A stretch of 64,000 nucleotides of DNA from Sphingomonas yantingensis. GTDB lineage: Bacteria > Pseudomonadota > Alphaproteobacteria > Sphingomonadales > Sphingomonadaceae. The DNA lies in the NCBI RefSeq assembly GCF_014199325.1, contig NZ_JACIJJ010000001.1:496001-560000 (forward strand), in the 5' to 3' direction. Made by a program: the position numbers and the translations under genes. Of the stretch, positions 14,012 through 22,340 are shown one piece after another; positions within the stretch are counted from its first letter, which is position 1, and the number at the start of each line of letters is the position of its first letter. The notes beneath the pieces were generated by a model. The model was not told where the DNA came from. It worked only from the letters and a program-made list of their open reading frames with translations, and searched no databases.

Positions 14012-14665
14012 GGCGAACTCGTCGGCATAGTGGCCGGCGACCAGCCGCGACCGCTGGTCGATCAGGGGGAGGACGGGAACCTGCACGACCGCGGCCCCCG
14101 CCTCCAGGTGATGGGCATAGACCGCCAGCTCGCCGCGATGCACCACATCCTCCGCATCGTGAAGGACAACCGCGCGGAACGCCCGCCCCTCCGCCGCCTC
14201 GTCCGCCAGCATCGCCCGCCAGATCGTGTTGAGACAGTCGGCCTTGGTCGTCGGCCCCGGCCGGTCCCCGATGACGAGGCGGATGCGGTCGTCGCGCGCG
14301 GCGACCTCGATCACCGCGTCGATCGTCGCGCGATCATTGGGATAGGCGCCGACATAGAGCCGCCAGCCCGGATCGCCTAGCCGCGCCGCCGCCGTGCGGA
14401 GCATGGCGCCGATGACCGCGCTTTCGTCCCAGGCGGCGACGAAGATCGCCAGCGGCTGCGCGGCGGGGGCTAGGTGGGCAAGCCGCGGCGTCTCGATCCG
14501 GGCGATACGCCGGCCCGCCAGACGGATCAGAAAGAGGAAGTCGACGAGGAAATCGTCCAGCCCGCCGATCGCGAAGCCGATCGCGGCGAACAGCATCGTT
14601 TCGTGCACGACAGCGCCGGTCAGCGGCAGCAGCCATTCGCTCGTCGTCAAGCGGTCTGCCCCCAA
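13988..14665 (-). pseudogene. 5' part of the disrupted NfrB-like glycosyltransferase
   Basis: 225 codons, of which about 218 are host sequence, ending in six element-encoded residues (AHRLAA) and a TAG at 13,988. The N-terminus holds a membrane segment (VHETMLFAAIGFAIGGLDDF), then the GT2 domain: FVAAWDES, DRPGPTTKADCLN and the DxD-type HDAEDVVH. The remaining domain (TED, QxxRW, membrane helices) lies at 1-691. The start may be TTG at 14,665 or, better placed behind GGGGGC, TTG at 14,650. The truncated product lacks the catalytic Asp and QxxRW motif, so it should be inactive. Confidence 0.85.
14000..14021. other. attR-like junction of the inserted element
   Basis: Element arm CCTATGGGCT (14,000-14,009), crossover dinucleotide TC (14,010-14,011), then host GGCGAACTCG. 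Only the TC/GA position keeps the glycosyltransferase frame and the expected DEFAES sequence after precise excision. Confidence 0.75.
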
Positions 14666-14787
14666 ACCGATTCGGATGACGGAGCATTCCGCTGATACTA
14701 ATTAATTACAAGTTCCGAAAAGCTTGGGGCCGCGGGTTTTCTTTGCCGCGGGGCTGGCCTAGCACGGCCGTACCCGCGTTCTGACGA

Positions 14788-15708
14788 GTGCCGATGGACC
14801 TTTATCTGCCGATCGCGAACCTGTCGGTGAACGCGCTGGTGATCGTCGCCCTGGGCTTCGGCGTCGGCTGGCTGTCGGGCATGTTCGGCGTCGGCGGCGG
14901 GTTCCTGACGACGCCGCTCCTGATCTTCTACGGTATCCCGCCGACCGTTGCCGCCGCGTCGGCCGCCAGCCAGGTGACGGGGGCGAGCGTGTCGGGCGTG
15001 TTCGCGCACGCGCGGCGAAAGGGCGTCGACTATCACATGGGTGGGGTGATGGTGGCGGGCGGTATCGTCGGCTCGCTGATCGGCGCGTGGCTGTTCGAGT
15101 TCCTGCGCGCGCGCGGGCTGATCGATACGGTGATCTCGATCCTCTATGTCTTCATGCTCGGTTCGATCGGCGGGCTGATGCTCAAGGAGTCGCTGGGCGC
15201 GGTGCGGGCCGGGCGGCGGGGACAGCAGGTGGCGGCGGCGCGGCGGCGGCATCATCCGCTGGTCGCGGCGCTCCCCTTTCGGTGGCGCTTCTATCGCTCG
15301 GGCCTCTACATCTCGCCGCTCGCGCCGCTGATCCTGGGGCTGGTGACGGGCATCCTGACGATGCTGCTGGGGGTGGGCGGCGGCTTCTTCATGGTGCCGG
15401 CGATGATCTATCTGCTCGGTATGGGGACCGCGGTGGTCGTCGGCACCAGCCTGTTCCAGATCCTGTTCACCACCGCCGCGGCGACGATGGTCCATGCCAC
15501 GACGACGCGCGCGGTCGATATCGTGCTCGCGGTGCTCCTCCTGCTCGGCTCGGTCGCGGGCGCGCAGCTCGGCACGCGGTTCGCCGCGCGGCTGAAGCCC
15601 GAGCAGTTGCGGCTCGCGCTCGCGCTCATCGTGCTGGCGGTCGCGATCCGCATGGCGCTCGGCCTCGGCTGGCGGCCGGGCGAGCTCTATTCGGTCGAGA
15701 TCGGGTGA
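14788..15708 (+). CDS. TauE/SafE-family membrane transporter
   Basis: A 306-residue protein with 8 or so hydrophobic helices in two related halves, each with the family repeat: GWLSGMFGVGGGFLTTPLLI near the N-terminus and GILTMLLGVGGGFFMVPAMI in the second half. These permeases are linked to export of sulfite or organosulfonates; the actual substrate is not known here. GTG at 14,788 or ATG at 14,794 may be the start. The stop overlaps the next gene (GTGA), a TIGR02186 protein, a pairing common in alphaproteobacteria. Confidence 0.9.
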   Translation: MPMDLYLPIANLSVNALVIVALGFGVGWLSGMFGVGGGFLTTPLLIFYGIPPTVAAASAASQVTGASVSGVFAHARRKGVDYHMGGVMVAGGIVGSLIGAWLFEFLRARGLIDTVISILYVFMLGSIGGLMLKESLGAVRAGRRGQQVAAARRRHHPLVAALPFRWRFYRSGLYISPLAPLILGLVTGILTMLLGVGGGFFMVPAMIYLLGMGTAVVVGTSLFQILFTTAAATMVHATTTRAVDIVLAVLLLLGSVAGAQLGTRFAARLKPEQLRLALALIVLAVAIRMALGLGWRPGELYSVEIG

Positions 15709-16460
15709 GGCGCCTGCTCGCCCTGTTCCTCGCGCCGCTGCTGATGGCGCAGGCGGATGCGCCGAAGCTCGTCCCCGACGCATCGCAGCGCGAGATCGAG
15801 ATCGCCTACAGCTTCACCGGCGCGGACCTCCTCCTGTTCGGGGCGATCCTCTATCCCGACGCGCGCGCGGCCGAGCGGCCCGCGGACATCGTCGTGGTGG
15901 TGAAGGGCCCGAGCCAGTCGGTGCTGATGCGCGAGAAGCAGAAGGTCGCCGGCATCTGGGTCAACGCCGACTCGATGCGCTATCGCTCGGCGCCGTCCTT
16001 CTACGCGATCGCCTCGTCCCGCCCGGTCGAGAGGATCGTCGATGCGCGGACGCGCGCGATCTACGAACTCGGGCTCGACAGCCTGCAACTCTCGCCGATC
16101 GGCAGCGAGCCGCAGACGGTGCAGGACCGTTTCGTTCGCGGGCTGGTCGAGATGCGCCGCCGCTCGGGCCTGTTCGTCGAGGCGCCGGGTGCGGTCGAGA
16201 TCACCGGCGGCGTCCTCTATCGCGCGCGCATCGCCATTCCCGCGCGCGTGCCGGTCGGGCGCTTCACCGCCGAAACCTTCCTCATCCGCGACGGGCGCGT
16301 GCTGGCGGCGGCGGTACGCGATATCGAGATCCGCAAATCGGGGTTCGAGCGGTTCGTGGCGGCCGCGGCGCAGAACCATGCGATCGTCTACGGCCTGATC
16401 GCGGTGTTCGTCTCCGTCGCGTTCGGCTGGGGTGCGGGGGCGCTCGGCCGGCGGTTCTAA
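15705..16460 (+). CDS. TIGR02186-family membrane-anchored protein
   Basis: A 251-residue protein starting GTG at 15,705, overlapping the TauE stop by 4 bases. Signal-like N-terminus (RRLLALFLAPLLMAQADA), a periplasmic beta-rich domain (IEIAYSFTGADLLLFGAILY, ...DIVVVVKGPSQSVLMREK), and one C-terminal helix (AIVYGLIAVFVSVAFGWGAG). It matches the conserved hypothetical family that accompanies TauE-type permeases. Likely works with the upstream transporter at the inner membrane; biochemical role unknown. Confidence 0.88.
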   Translation: MRRLLALFLAPLLMAQADAPKLVPDASQREIEIAYSFTGADLLLFGAILYPDARAAERPADIVVVVKGPSQSVLMREKQKVAGIWVNADSMRYRSAPSFYAIASSRPVERIVDARTRAIYELGLDSLQLSPIGSEPQTVQDRFVRGLVEMRRRSGLFVEAPGAVEITGGVLYRARIAIPARVPVGRFTAETFLIRDGRVLAAAVRDIEIRKSGFERFVAAAAQNHAIVYGLIAVFVSVAFGWGAGALGRRF

Positions 16461-16556
16461 AGGAGCCTGTGCCGCGCTCCGAACGTCACCAACGTTATAT
16501 TTACCTCCGCTTTGGTATCGCTTTCACGTGATATGGACGGCGAAGGCCCCTTGCCC

Positions 16557-18221
16557 ATGATGGACGCGACGCGAACGCATGCTTTCGAGCAGGCCCTGCC
16601 TGCCGGTGGCGGCGCATCGGCGCTGACCGCGCCGCCGATCGGCATCGTCACCGAAATTTCGGGCGCGAGCAGCCGCGTGACCTTCGACCGCCGCGCGCTC
16701 GACGCGATGCGCAGTCACGCCGACGAAACGCTGGCCGCCGCCGGCCAGGTCGGCAGCCTCGTCAAGATCCGCGTCGGCACCACCTGGCTCGTCGCCAGCG
16801 TGCGCGCGCTCAAGCTCACCGAGGACGGTCACGCCGACATCACCGCGCAGATCGATTTTCTGGGCGAGGGCGAGGAGGAGAGGCTGACGGGCAAGCTCTA
16901 TCGCTTCCGCCGCGGCGTCACCCGCTATCCGACGCCGGGGGCAGAGGTGCTGCCGGTATCGACCGATGACATGCGTCAGGTCTATCAGACCGACGACCGC
17001 GCCAATGTGAAGATCGGCAACGTCTATCCGACGAGAGACATTCGCGCCGCGCTCTACATCGATGCGATGCTCGGCAAGCATTTCGCGCTGCTGGGCTCGA
17101 CCGGCACCGGCAAGTCGACCAGCGCCGCACTGATCCTCCACCGCATCTGCGAAGCCGCGCCGCAGGGCCATATCGTCATGATCGACCCGCACGGCGAATA
17201 TGGCGCGGCGTTCGCGACGCGCGGCGCCATTTACGACGTCGGCAACCTCGCCATGCCCTATTGGCTGATGAACTTCGAAGAGCATTGCGAAGTGTTCATA
17301 ACCGGGACCGGCTCTCAGCGGCAGATGGACGCCGACATCCTCGCCAAGTGCCTGCTTGCCGCGCGCGGCAAGAATCGTCTCGCCACCGACGTGAAGCTCA
17401 CCGTCGACTCGCCGATCCCGTATCTCCTCAGCGACCTGACGACCCAGATCACGCAGGAAATGGGCAAGATGGACCGGGCGGGCGACACCACGCCCTATCT
17501 TCGCCTGAAATCGAAGATCGAAGAGGTCAAGAACGACCCGCGCTATACCTTCATGTTCAACGGGATGCTCGTCGCCGATACGATGGCGACGTTCCTCGCC
17601 CGGATGTTCCGCCTGCCGGCTGAAGGCAAGCCGATCGCGATCATCGACGTGTCGGGCGTGCCGAGCGAGATCACCAGCGTCGTCGTCGCGGTGCTGAGCC
17701 GCATGGTCTTCGACTATGCGATCTGGTCGCGCGGGGAGCAGGTGCGCCCGATCCTCCTCGTCTGCGAGGAAGCGCACCGCTACGTCCCCAACGAGCGCAA
17801 TGCGGACGGGTCGTCGGTCGGCCGCATCCTGAGCCGCATCGCCAAGGAAGGGCGCAAATACGGCGTATCGCTGGGCCTCATCACCCAGCGTCCGTCCGAT
17901 CTTGCCGAGGGCGTGCTGTCGCAGTGCGGCACGATCATCGCGATGCGCCTGAACAACGACCGCGACCAGGCCTATGTCCGCGCCGCCATGCCGGAGGGCG
18001 CGCGCGGGTTCCTCGATGCGATTCCCGCGCTGCGCAACCGCGAGTGCATCATCTGCGGTGAGGGTGTGGCGACGCCCATCCGCGTGCTGTTCGACGATCT
18101 CGAGGAAACGCTGCGGCCGGCCTCTGCCGACCCGTCGTTCAGCGAGCTGTGGAAGAAGGGCGGCGGCGAGGACGCCTCGCTCCAGCGCACGATCAAGCGG
18201 TGGCGCAGCCAGCGGGCGTGA
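16557..18221 (+). CDS. HerA/DUF87-type ATP-binding protein
   Basis: About 554 residues. An N-terminal beta-barrel-like region (PPIGIVTEISGASSRVTFDR) resembles the HAS barrel of HerA. The ATPase core has Walker A GSTGTGKST (about residue 185), Walker B PILLVCEEAH, and the VGRILSRIAKEGRKYG and LITQRPSDL blocks typical of HerA/FtsK-like hexameric ATPases. Bacterial HerA homologues may pump DNA or act in repair or defence with a nuclease; no NurA-type partner is adjacent. GAAGG precedes the ATG at 16,557; ATG at 16,533 or TTG at 16,512 are alternatives. Confidence 0.88.
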   Translation: MMDATRTHAFEQALPAGGGASALTAPPIGIVTEISGASSRVTFDRRALDAMRSHADETLAAAGQVGSLVKIRVGTTWLVASVRALKLTEDGHADITAQIDFLGEGEEERLTGKLYRFRRGVTRYPTPGAEVLPVSTDDMRQVYQTDDRANVKIGNVYPTRDIRAALYIDAMLGKHFALLGSTGTGKSTSAALILHRICEAAPQGHIVMIDPHGEYGAAFATRGAIYDVGNLAMPYWLMNFEEHCEVFITGTGSQRQMDADILAKCLLAARGKNRLATDVKLTVDSPIPYLLSDLTTQITQEMGKMDRAGDTTPYLRLKSKIEEVKNDPRYTFMFNGMLVADTMATFLARMFRLPAEGKPIAIIDVSGVPSEITSVVVAVLSRMVFDYAIWSRGEQVRPILLVCEEAHRYVPNERNADGSSVGRILSRIAKEGRKYGVSLGLITQRPSDLAEGVLSQCGTIIAMRLNNDRDQAYVRAAMPEGARGFLDAIPALRNRECIICGEGVATPIRVLFDDLEETLRPASADPSFSELWKKGGGEDASLQRTIKRWRSQRA

Positions 18222-18224
18222 GCA

Positions 18225-18719
18225 TCAGCTTGCGGGTTCCTTGAGCAGCGGGATCAGTTCGCGATTGAGGTCGTCGAGCTCGAACGCCGCGGCTTTGGCG
18301 TAGCGGATGCGCCCGGCGCGATCGATGATGTAGTTGGTGGGTACCGCGCCGAGCGTGCCGTAGTTTCCCTTGAAGCTCTTGACCGCAGGCATCTTCATCG
18401 CCGCGAACAGCGCCTTCAGCTTGAACAGCGGCACCGAATCCTCGGTCGTGATCGCATAGGCGCGCAGCCCCGCATCCCTGCGCAGCGAATAATAGCGGTC
18501 GAGGAGCGGCAGCTCCGCGCGGCACGGCGCGCACCACGTCGCCCAATAGTTGAGCACGACGACATGGCCGCGAAGTTCGTCGGAGCTGACTTCGGTGCCG
18601 TCGACCAGCTTCATGCGAAAGGGCGGGGCAATATCCCCGACCTTTGGCGGCGGCGGCATCGCCGCGCTTGCCAGCATCCAGCCCGCACCGACCAGCGCGA
18701 TCAGCCGCTTCATCATCAC
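18225..18719 (-). CDS. TlpA-like thiol:disulfide oxidoreductase
   Basis: A 164-residue protein. Signal peptide or anchor at the N-terminus (MMMKRLIALVGAGWMLASAA), then a thioredoxin fold with WATWCAPCRAELP (CxxC active site) and the cis-Pro loop GAVPTNYIIDRAG. Such periplasmic thioredoxins reduce disulfides, for example for cytochrome c maturation, or resist oxidants. Convergent with the HerA-like gene; the stops are only 3 bases apart and no terminator hairpin is visible. Confidence 0.9.
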   Translation of the reverse strand: MMMKRLIALVGAGWMLASAAMPPPPKVGDIAPPFRMKLVDGTEVSSDELRGHVVVLNYWATWCAPCRAELPLLDRYYSLRRDAGLRAYAITTEDSVPLFKLKALFAAMKMPAVKSFKGNYGTLGAVPTNYIIDRAGRIRYAKAAAFELDDLNRELIPLLKEPAS

Positions 18720-18865
18720 CCGGTCCCCCTCTTCCCTGTCGGTACAGGCTGACCGGACAGCCGGTTCCGGTCAAACGGATATCGATCGGCGCTCGGGCAT
18801 TGCCCCTGCGCGGCGCAGTCGGTATGCGGCGCAGCATACGTATGCAGAAGCTCAGGGGATCGACG

Positions 18866-19771
18866 ATGGACAAAGCCGAGATGACCGCGCGGATCGAACG
18901 GGGCGACGGGTTCATCGCCGCGCTGGACCAGTCGGGCGGCTCCACGCCCAAGGCGCTGGCGGGCTACGGCATTGAGGACGGCGCCTGGGACGGCGACGAG
19001 GCGATGTTCGCGCTCATCCACGACATGCGCGCGCGAATCATCACCGCGCCCTCGTTCAATGGCGACAAGGTGCTGGGCGCGATCCTGTTCGAGCGGACGA
19101 TGGACGGTGAGGTGGCGGGCAAGCCCACCCCGGCGGCGCTGATCGAGCGCGGCGTCGTCCCCTTCATCAAGATCGACAAGGGGCTGGAGGCCGAGGCGGA
19201 CGGCGTGCAACTGATGAAGCCGATCGACGGCCTCGACGCGCTCCTTTCGCGTGCCGCCGGCCTCGGCGTGTTCGGGACCAAGGAGCGCTCGGTCATCAAC
19301 TTCGCCAACGAGGCGGGCATCGCCGCGGTGGTGCTCCAGCAGTTCGAGGTGGCGCGTCAGGTCCTCGCCGCGGGCCTCGTGCCGATCATCGAGCCGGAAG
19401 TGAACATCAAGAGCGCCGAGCGCGGGCAGGCCGACCGCATCCTCAAGGCCGAACTGCTGAAGGCGCTCGACGCGATGCCCGGCGACGATCGGGTGATGCT
19501 GAAACTGTCGATCCCCGAGGAAGCCGGGCTGTTCGACGCACTGGTCGACCACCCCCGCGTGCTGCGCGTCGTCGCGCTGTCGGGCGGCTTCGCCCGTGCC
19601 GAGGCATGCGCCGAACTGGCGAAGAACCGCGGCATGATCGCCAGCTTCAGCCGCGCGCTCCTCTCCGACCTGCGCCACCAGATGACCGACGACGAGTTCG
19701 ACGCGGCGCTGGGCGAGGCGATCGACGACATCCACGCCGCATCGACCAAGAAGGTCGCGCTGGCGGCGTGA
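18866..19771 (+). CDS. fda: class I fructose-bisphosphate aldolase
   Basis: A 301-residue protein. It follows the staphylococcal-type class I aldolase pattern from end to end: GFIAALDQSGGSTPKAL near the start, GVVPFIKIDKGL, LVPIIEPEVNIKS, VMLKLSIPE (Schiff-base Lys region) and ASFSRALLSDL near the end. It cleaves fructose 1,6-bisphosphate to glyceraldehyde 3-phosphate and dihydroxyacetone phosphate in the cytoplasm, with no metal needed. ATG at 18,866 follows AGGGGATCGACG. The gene is divergent from the TlpA gene. Confidence 0.93.
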   Translation: MDKAEMTARIERGDGFIAALDQSGGSTPKALAGYGIEDGAWDGDEAMFALIHDMRARIITAPSFNGDKVLGAILFERTMDGEVAGKPTPAALIERGVVPFIKIDKGLEAEADGVQLMKPIDGLDALLSRAAGLGVFGTKERSVINFANEAGIAAVVLQQFEVARQVLAAGLVPIIEPEVNIKSAERGQADRILKAELLKALDAMPGDDRVMLKLSIPEEAGLFDALVDHPRVLRVVALSGGFARAEACAELAKNRGMIASFSRALLSDLRHQMTDDEFDAALGEAIDDIHAASTKKVALAA

Positions 19772-19779
19772 CGACTCGG

Positions 19780-19814
19780 CTACCCGCTTGGCAGCGAGGC
19801 TGCCGAGCGGGTAG
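19780..19814 (+). promoter_or_regulatory. strong hairpin whose 3' arm covers the thiE ribosome binding region
   Basis: CTACCCGCTTGGCAG (19,780-19,794) pairs with CTGCCGAGCGGGTAG (19,800-19,814) with one wobble and a 5-base loop. There is no T-run after it, so it is a poor intrinsic terminator. The 3' arm includes GGGTAG next to GGGCG, the only G-rich sequence before the thiE ATG at 19,824. It may lower translation of thiE or protect the fda mRNA end. No TPP riboswitch consensus was seen. Confidence 0.5.
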
Positions 19815-19823
19815 GGCGCGACG

Positions 19824-20510
19824 ATGACCGATTTCGACGACGATCCGCTCGGCCCGCTCGACCCCGATTTCGCCGCGCAGTTCAAGCGCGACGATCGCCG
19901 CCCGCCGTGCCAGCTCTACCTCATCTCGCCGCTGGAGGTCGGGGGCGACTTTCCCGACCGGCTCGAGCGGGCGCTCGCCGCCGGCCCGGTCGCGGCGTTC
20001 CAGTTCCGGGTAAAGGGGATCGACCAGCATAAGGCGGCGGCGCTTGCCGAACCGCTCCAGCGCATCTGCGCCGCCCATGAGGTCGCGTTCATCGTTAACG
20101 ATTCGATCAGCCTCGCCAAGCGCCTTGGCGCCGACGGTGTGCATTTGGGGCAGGGCGACGGCGATGTGGCGGAGGCGCGGGCGGCGCTCGGCCCCTCGGC
20201 ACAGATCGGCGTCACCTGTCACGACAGCCGCCACCTGGCGATGGAAGCGGGCGAGGCGGGGGCCGATTACGTCGCGTTCGGCGCCTTCTACGACACCACC
20301 ACCAAGCCCGTCAGCCATCGGCCGGAGCCGGTGATCCTCTCCTGGTGGTCTGCGCTGTTCGAGGTGCCGTGCGTCGCGATCGGCGGGATCACGTCCGAGA
20401 ACGCCCGCCCGCTGGTCGAGGCGGGGGCCGATTTCCTCGCGGTCTCGGGCGCGGTCTGGCAGGACGACGAGGCGGCGGCGGTCAGGGCGTTCGCGACACT
20501 GCTCGCCTGA
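19824..20510 (+). CDS. thiE: thiamine-phosphate synthase
   Basis: A 228-residue protein with an N-terminal extension of about 25 acidic residues before the TIM barrel. Typical ThiE features: QFRVKGIDQ (pyrophosphate-binding Gln/Arg/Lys), FIVNDSISLAKRLGADGVHL with GQGD, GVTCHD (usually GxSxH/T), YVAFGAFYDTTTKP and AIGGITSENA. It joins HMP-pyrophosphate and thiazole phosphate to thiamine phosphate. The gene lies 52 bases after fda with a hairpin between them. No other thi gene is near. Confidence 0.9.
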   Translation: MTDFDDDPLGPLDPDFAAQFKRDDRRPPCQLYLISPLEVGGDFPDRLERALAAGPVAAFQFRVKGIDQHKAAALAEPLQRICAAHEVAFIVNDSISLAKRLGADGVHLGQGDGDVAEARAALGPSAQIGVTCHDSRHLAMEAGEAGADYVAFGAFYDTTTKPVSHRPEPVILSWWSALFEVPCVAIGGITSENARPLVEAGADFLAVSGAVWQDDEAAAVRAFATLLA

Positions 20511-20586
20511 CGCGGCTGTAAAACCGTTCATGCAACAAAGCTGATTTCTACTCGTTCGATTCGGCCTTGGAGGAGGCGAGTCGCGT

Positions 20587-21660
20587 ATGGAACATCGGGA
20601 TCGGGCGCTCTTGGGCGCAATCGGGTTGGCAACCGTGACGGCGACCGCCTTGGGCTTCGCCGGCATTCCCAAAGCCGACGCACAGGCGCCGAAGGCGGAA
20701 CCGCAGCAGCAGGCACAGCCGGCACGCGCGCCAACCGCCGATCCCAGGATCGACCTCGCGACGCTGAAGGCGCAGGTGATCCTGTCGAAGCTCGGCTTCT
20801 CGTCGGGGTTGCTCGACGGGAAGAACAGCGCCGCGTTCAAGGGCGCGATCCGGGGTTTCCAGGAAAGTCGCGGGCTGGGGCCGACGGGCAGGCTCGATGC
20901 GCCGACGCTCGCCGCGCTGAAGCGGTACGACGCGGCGGAGCCGACCAAGACGATCACGCTCGCACCGCAGATGATCGCCGGGCCGTTCATCAACCCGACG
21001 CCCAAGGATTATGCCGACCAGTCGAAGTTGCCCGGCCTTTACTACCGCTCCCCGCTGGAGAAGCTGGCGGAGATGTTCCACACCTCGCCCGAGGTGCTGG
21101 TGGCGCTCAACAGCCGCGAGACGCCGTTGAAGGCGGGGCAGCAGATCGTCGTGCCGAACGCGCTGCCGTCGTCGCGCGCATATGACATCGACGATGCGAC
21201 GTGGAAGCAGACCGTCGCCTATCTCAACGTCGATGCGCAGCAGCCCAAGGCCGACCATGTCGTCGTCGACGAGAGCGAGGGCGTCCTCAAGGTCATGGAC
21301 GGACAGGACCGCGTGATCGCGCAGTTCCCCGCGACGATGGGGTCGGCGCAGTTTCCGCTGCCGATCGGCGAATGGACGATCAAGGGCGCTGCCTACAACC
21401 CCGACTGGAAGTTCCAGCCCGAACTGATCGCCGGGTCGAAACCGGGTGCGAAGGAAGCGGTGGTGCCGCCGGGGCCGAACAATCCGGTCGGCGTCGTCTG
21501 GATGGACCTGTCCAAGCCGCACTACGGCATCCACGGCACGCCCGAGCCGCAGAATATCGGCAAGACCGAAAGCAATGGTTGCATCCGCCTGACCAACTGG
21601 GATGCCGCGCGTCTGGCGCTGATGGTCAAGCCCGGCACCAAGGCGCTGTTCCGGAAATAG
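20587..21660 (+). CDS. L,D-transpeptidase with peptidoglycan-binding domain
   Basis: A 357-residue protein. N-terminal signal-type segment (ALLGAIGLATVTATALGFAG), a peptidoglycan-binding domain (residues ~60-115: LKAQVILSKLGFSSGLLDGK), a LysM-like middle (MFHTSPEVLVALNSRETPLK), and a YkuD catalytic domain (~230-357) ending with the active-site motif HGT...KTESNGCIRLTNWDA. These periplasmic enzymes form 3-3 crosslinks or attach proteins to peptidoglycan. GGAGGAGG lies upstream of the ATG. It is 4 bases from an M23 peptidase gene, so the pair is probably one wall-remodelling operon. Confidence 0.93.
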   Translation: MEHRDRALLGAIGLATVTATALGFAGIPKADAQAPKAEPQQQAQPARAPTADPRIDLATLKAQVILSKLGFSSGLLDGKNSAAFKGAIRGFQESRGLGPTGRLDAPTLAALKRYDAAEPTKTITLAPQMIAGPFINPTPKDYADQSKLPGLYYRSPLEKLAEMFHTSPEVLVALNSRETPLKAGQQIVVPNALPSSRAYDIDDATWKQTVAYLNVDAQQPKADHVVVDESEGVLKVMDGQDRVIAQFPATMGSAQFPLPIGEWTIKGAAYNPDWKFQPELIAGSKPGAKEAVVPPGPNNPVGVVWMDLSKPHYGIHGTPEPQNIGKTESNGCIRLTNWDAARLALMVKPGTKALFRK

Positions 21661-21664
21661 GCCG

Positions 21665-22303
21665 GTGCCGCGGCTCTTCTGGGGTATTCTGGCGCTGATC
21701 GTCGTCGGGGCTGCGATCTTCGCCTCGATGCTGCGCTTCGACGGACCGCCAGCCCCCGCCCCGGAAGTGGCACGACGAGTCGCAGCGGTGCCGAATGCGC
21801 CGCCCGCCCCGTCATCGGGCGAGCGCATCCGCTGGCGGGGCGGGTTGCTGACCGTGCCCGTCGCCGGGGTCGCGCGATCGGCGATCGCGTCGAGCTGGGG
21901 CGATCCGCGCGGCGGTGGCACCCGTCTGCACCGCGGCAACGACATTCTCGCGCCCGGCGGCACCCCCGTGCTGGCGGCGGCGGACGGGGTGGTCGAGAAG
22001 GTCTTCTTCAGCAACGGCGGCGGTGGCAACACGCTCTACGTCCGCTCGCCCGATGGGCGCTGGAGCTATTACTATGCGCACCTCGCCGGCTATGCGCCCG
22101 GGATCGCTGAGGGAATGCGCGTGCGCGCGGGCCAGCCGATCGCGACGGTGGGCGATACCGGCAATGCCGGGCCGGGCAACACGCACCTCCATTTCGGGCT
22201 GTCGGCGATGGCACCGGGCGAACGCTGGTATCAGGGGCGCGCGGTCGACCCGACGCCGCTGCTGACCGGCGCCTCCCTTGCCGATCCCGCCGCTCGCCGC
22301 TAA
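21665..22303 (+). CDS. M23-family metallopeptidase
   Basis: A 212-residue protein starting at GTG 21,665. One N-terminal membrane helix ([20 protein letters not shown]), a Pro/Ala-rich linker, then a LytM/M23 domain: HRGNDI (zinc ligands His and Asp), the [10 protein letters not shown] stretch, and HLHFGLS (HxH). These motifs look complete, so it is likely an active peptidoglycan endopeptidase anchored in the inner membrane. It follows the L,D-transpeptidase by 4 bases. Confidence 0.9.
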   Translation: MPRLFWGILALIVVGAAIFASMLRFDGPPAPAPEVARRVAAVPNAPPAPSSGERIRWRGGLLTVPVAGVARSAIASSWGDPRGGGTRLHRGNDILAPGGTPVLAAADGVVEKVFFSNGGGGNTLYVRSPDGRWSYYYAHLAGYAPGIAEGMRVRAGQPIATVGDTGNAGPGNTHLHFGLSAMAPGERWYQGRAVDPTPLLTGASLADPAARR

Positions 22304-22340
22304 GGCGCGGCCACTCAGCTCTTTCCAACAGGTCGAAGTC

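Noticed and set aside
19772..19823. TPP riboswitch upstream of thiE
   Set aside because: The conserved CTGAGA and ACCTGA-type elements are absent; only a simple hairpin is present.
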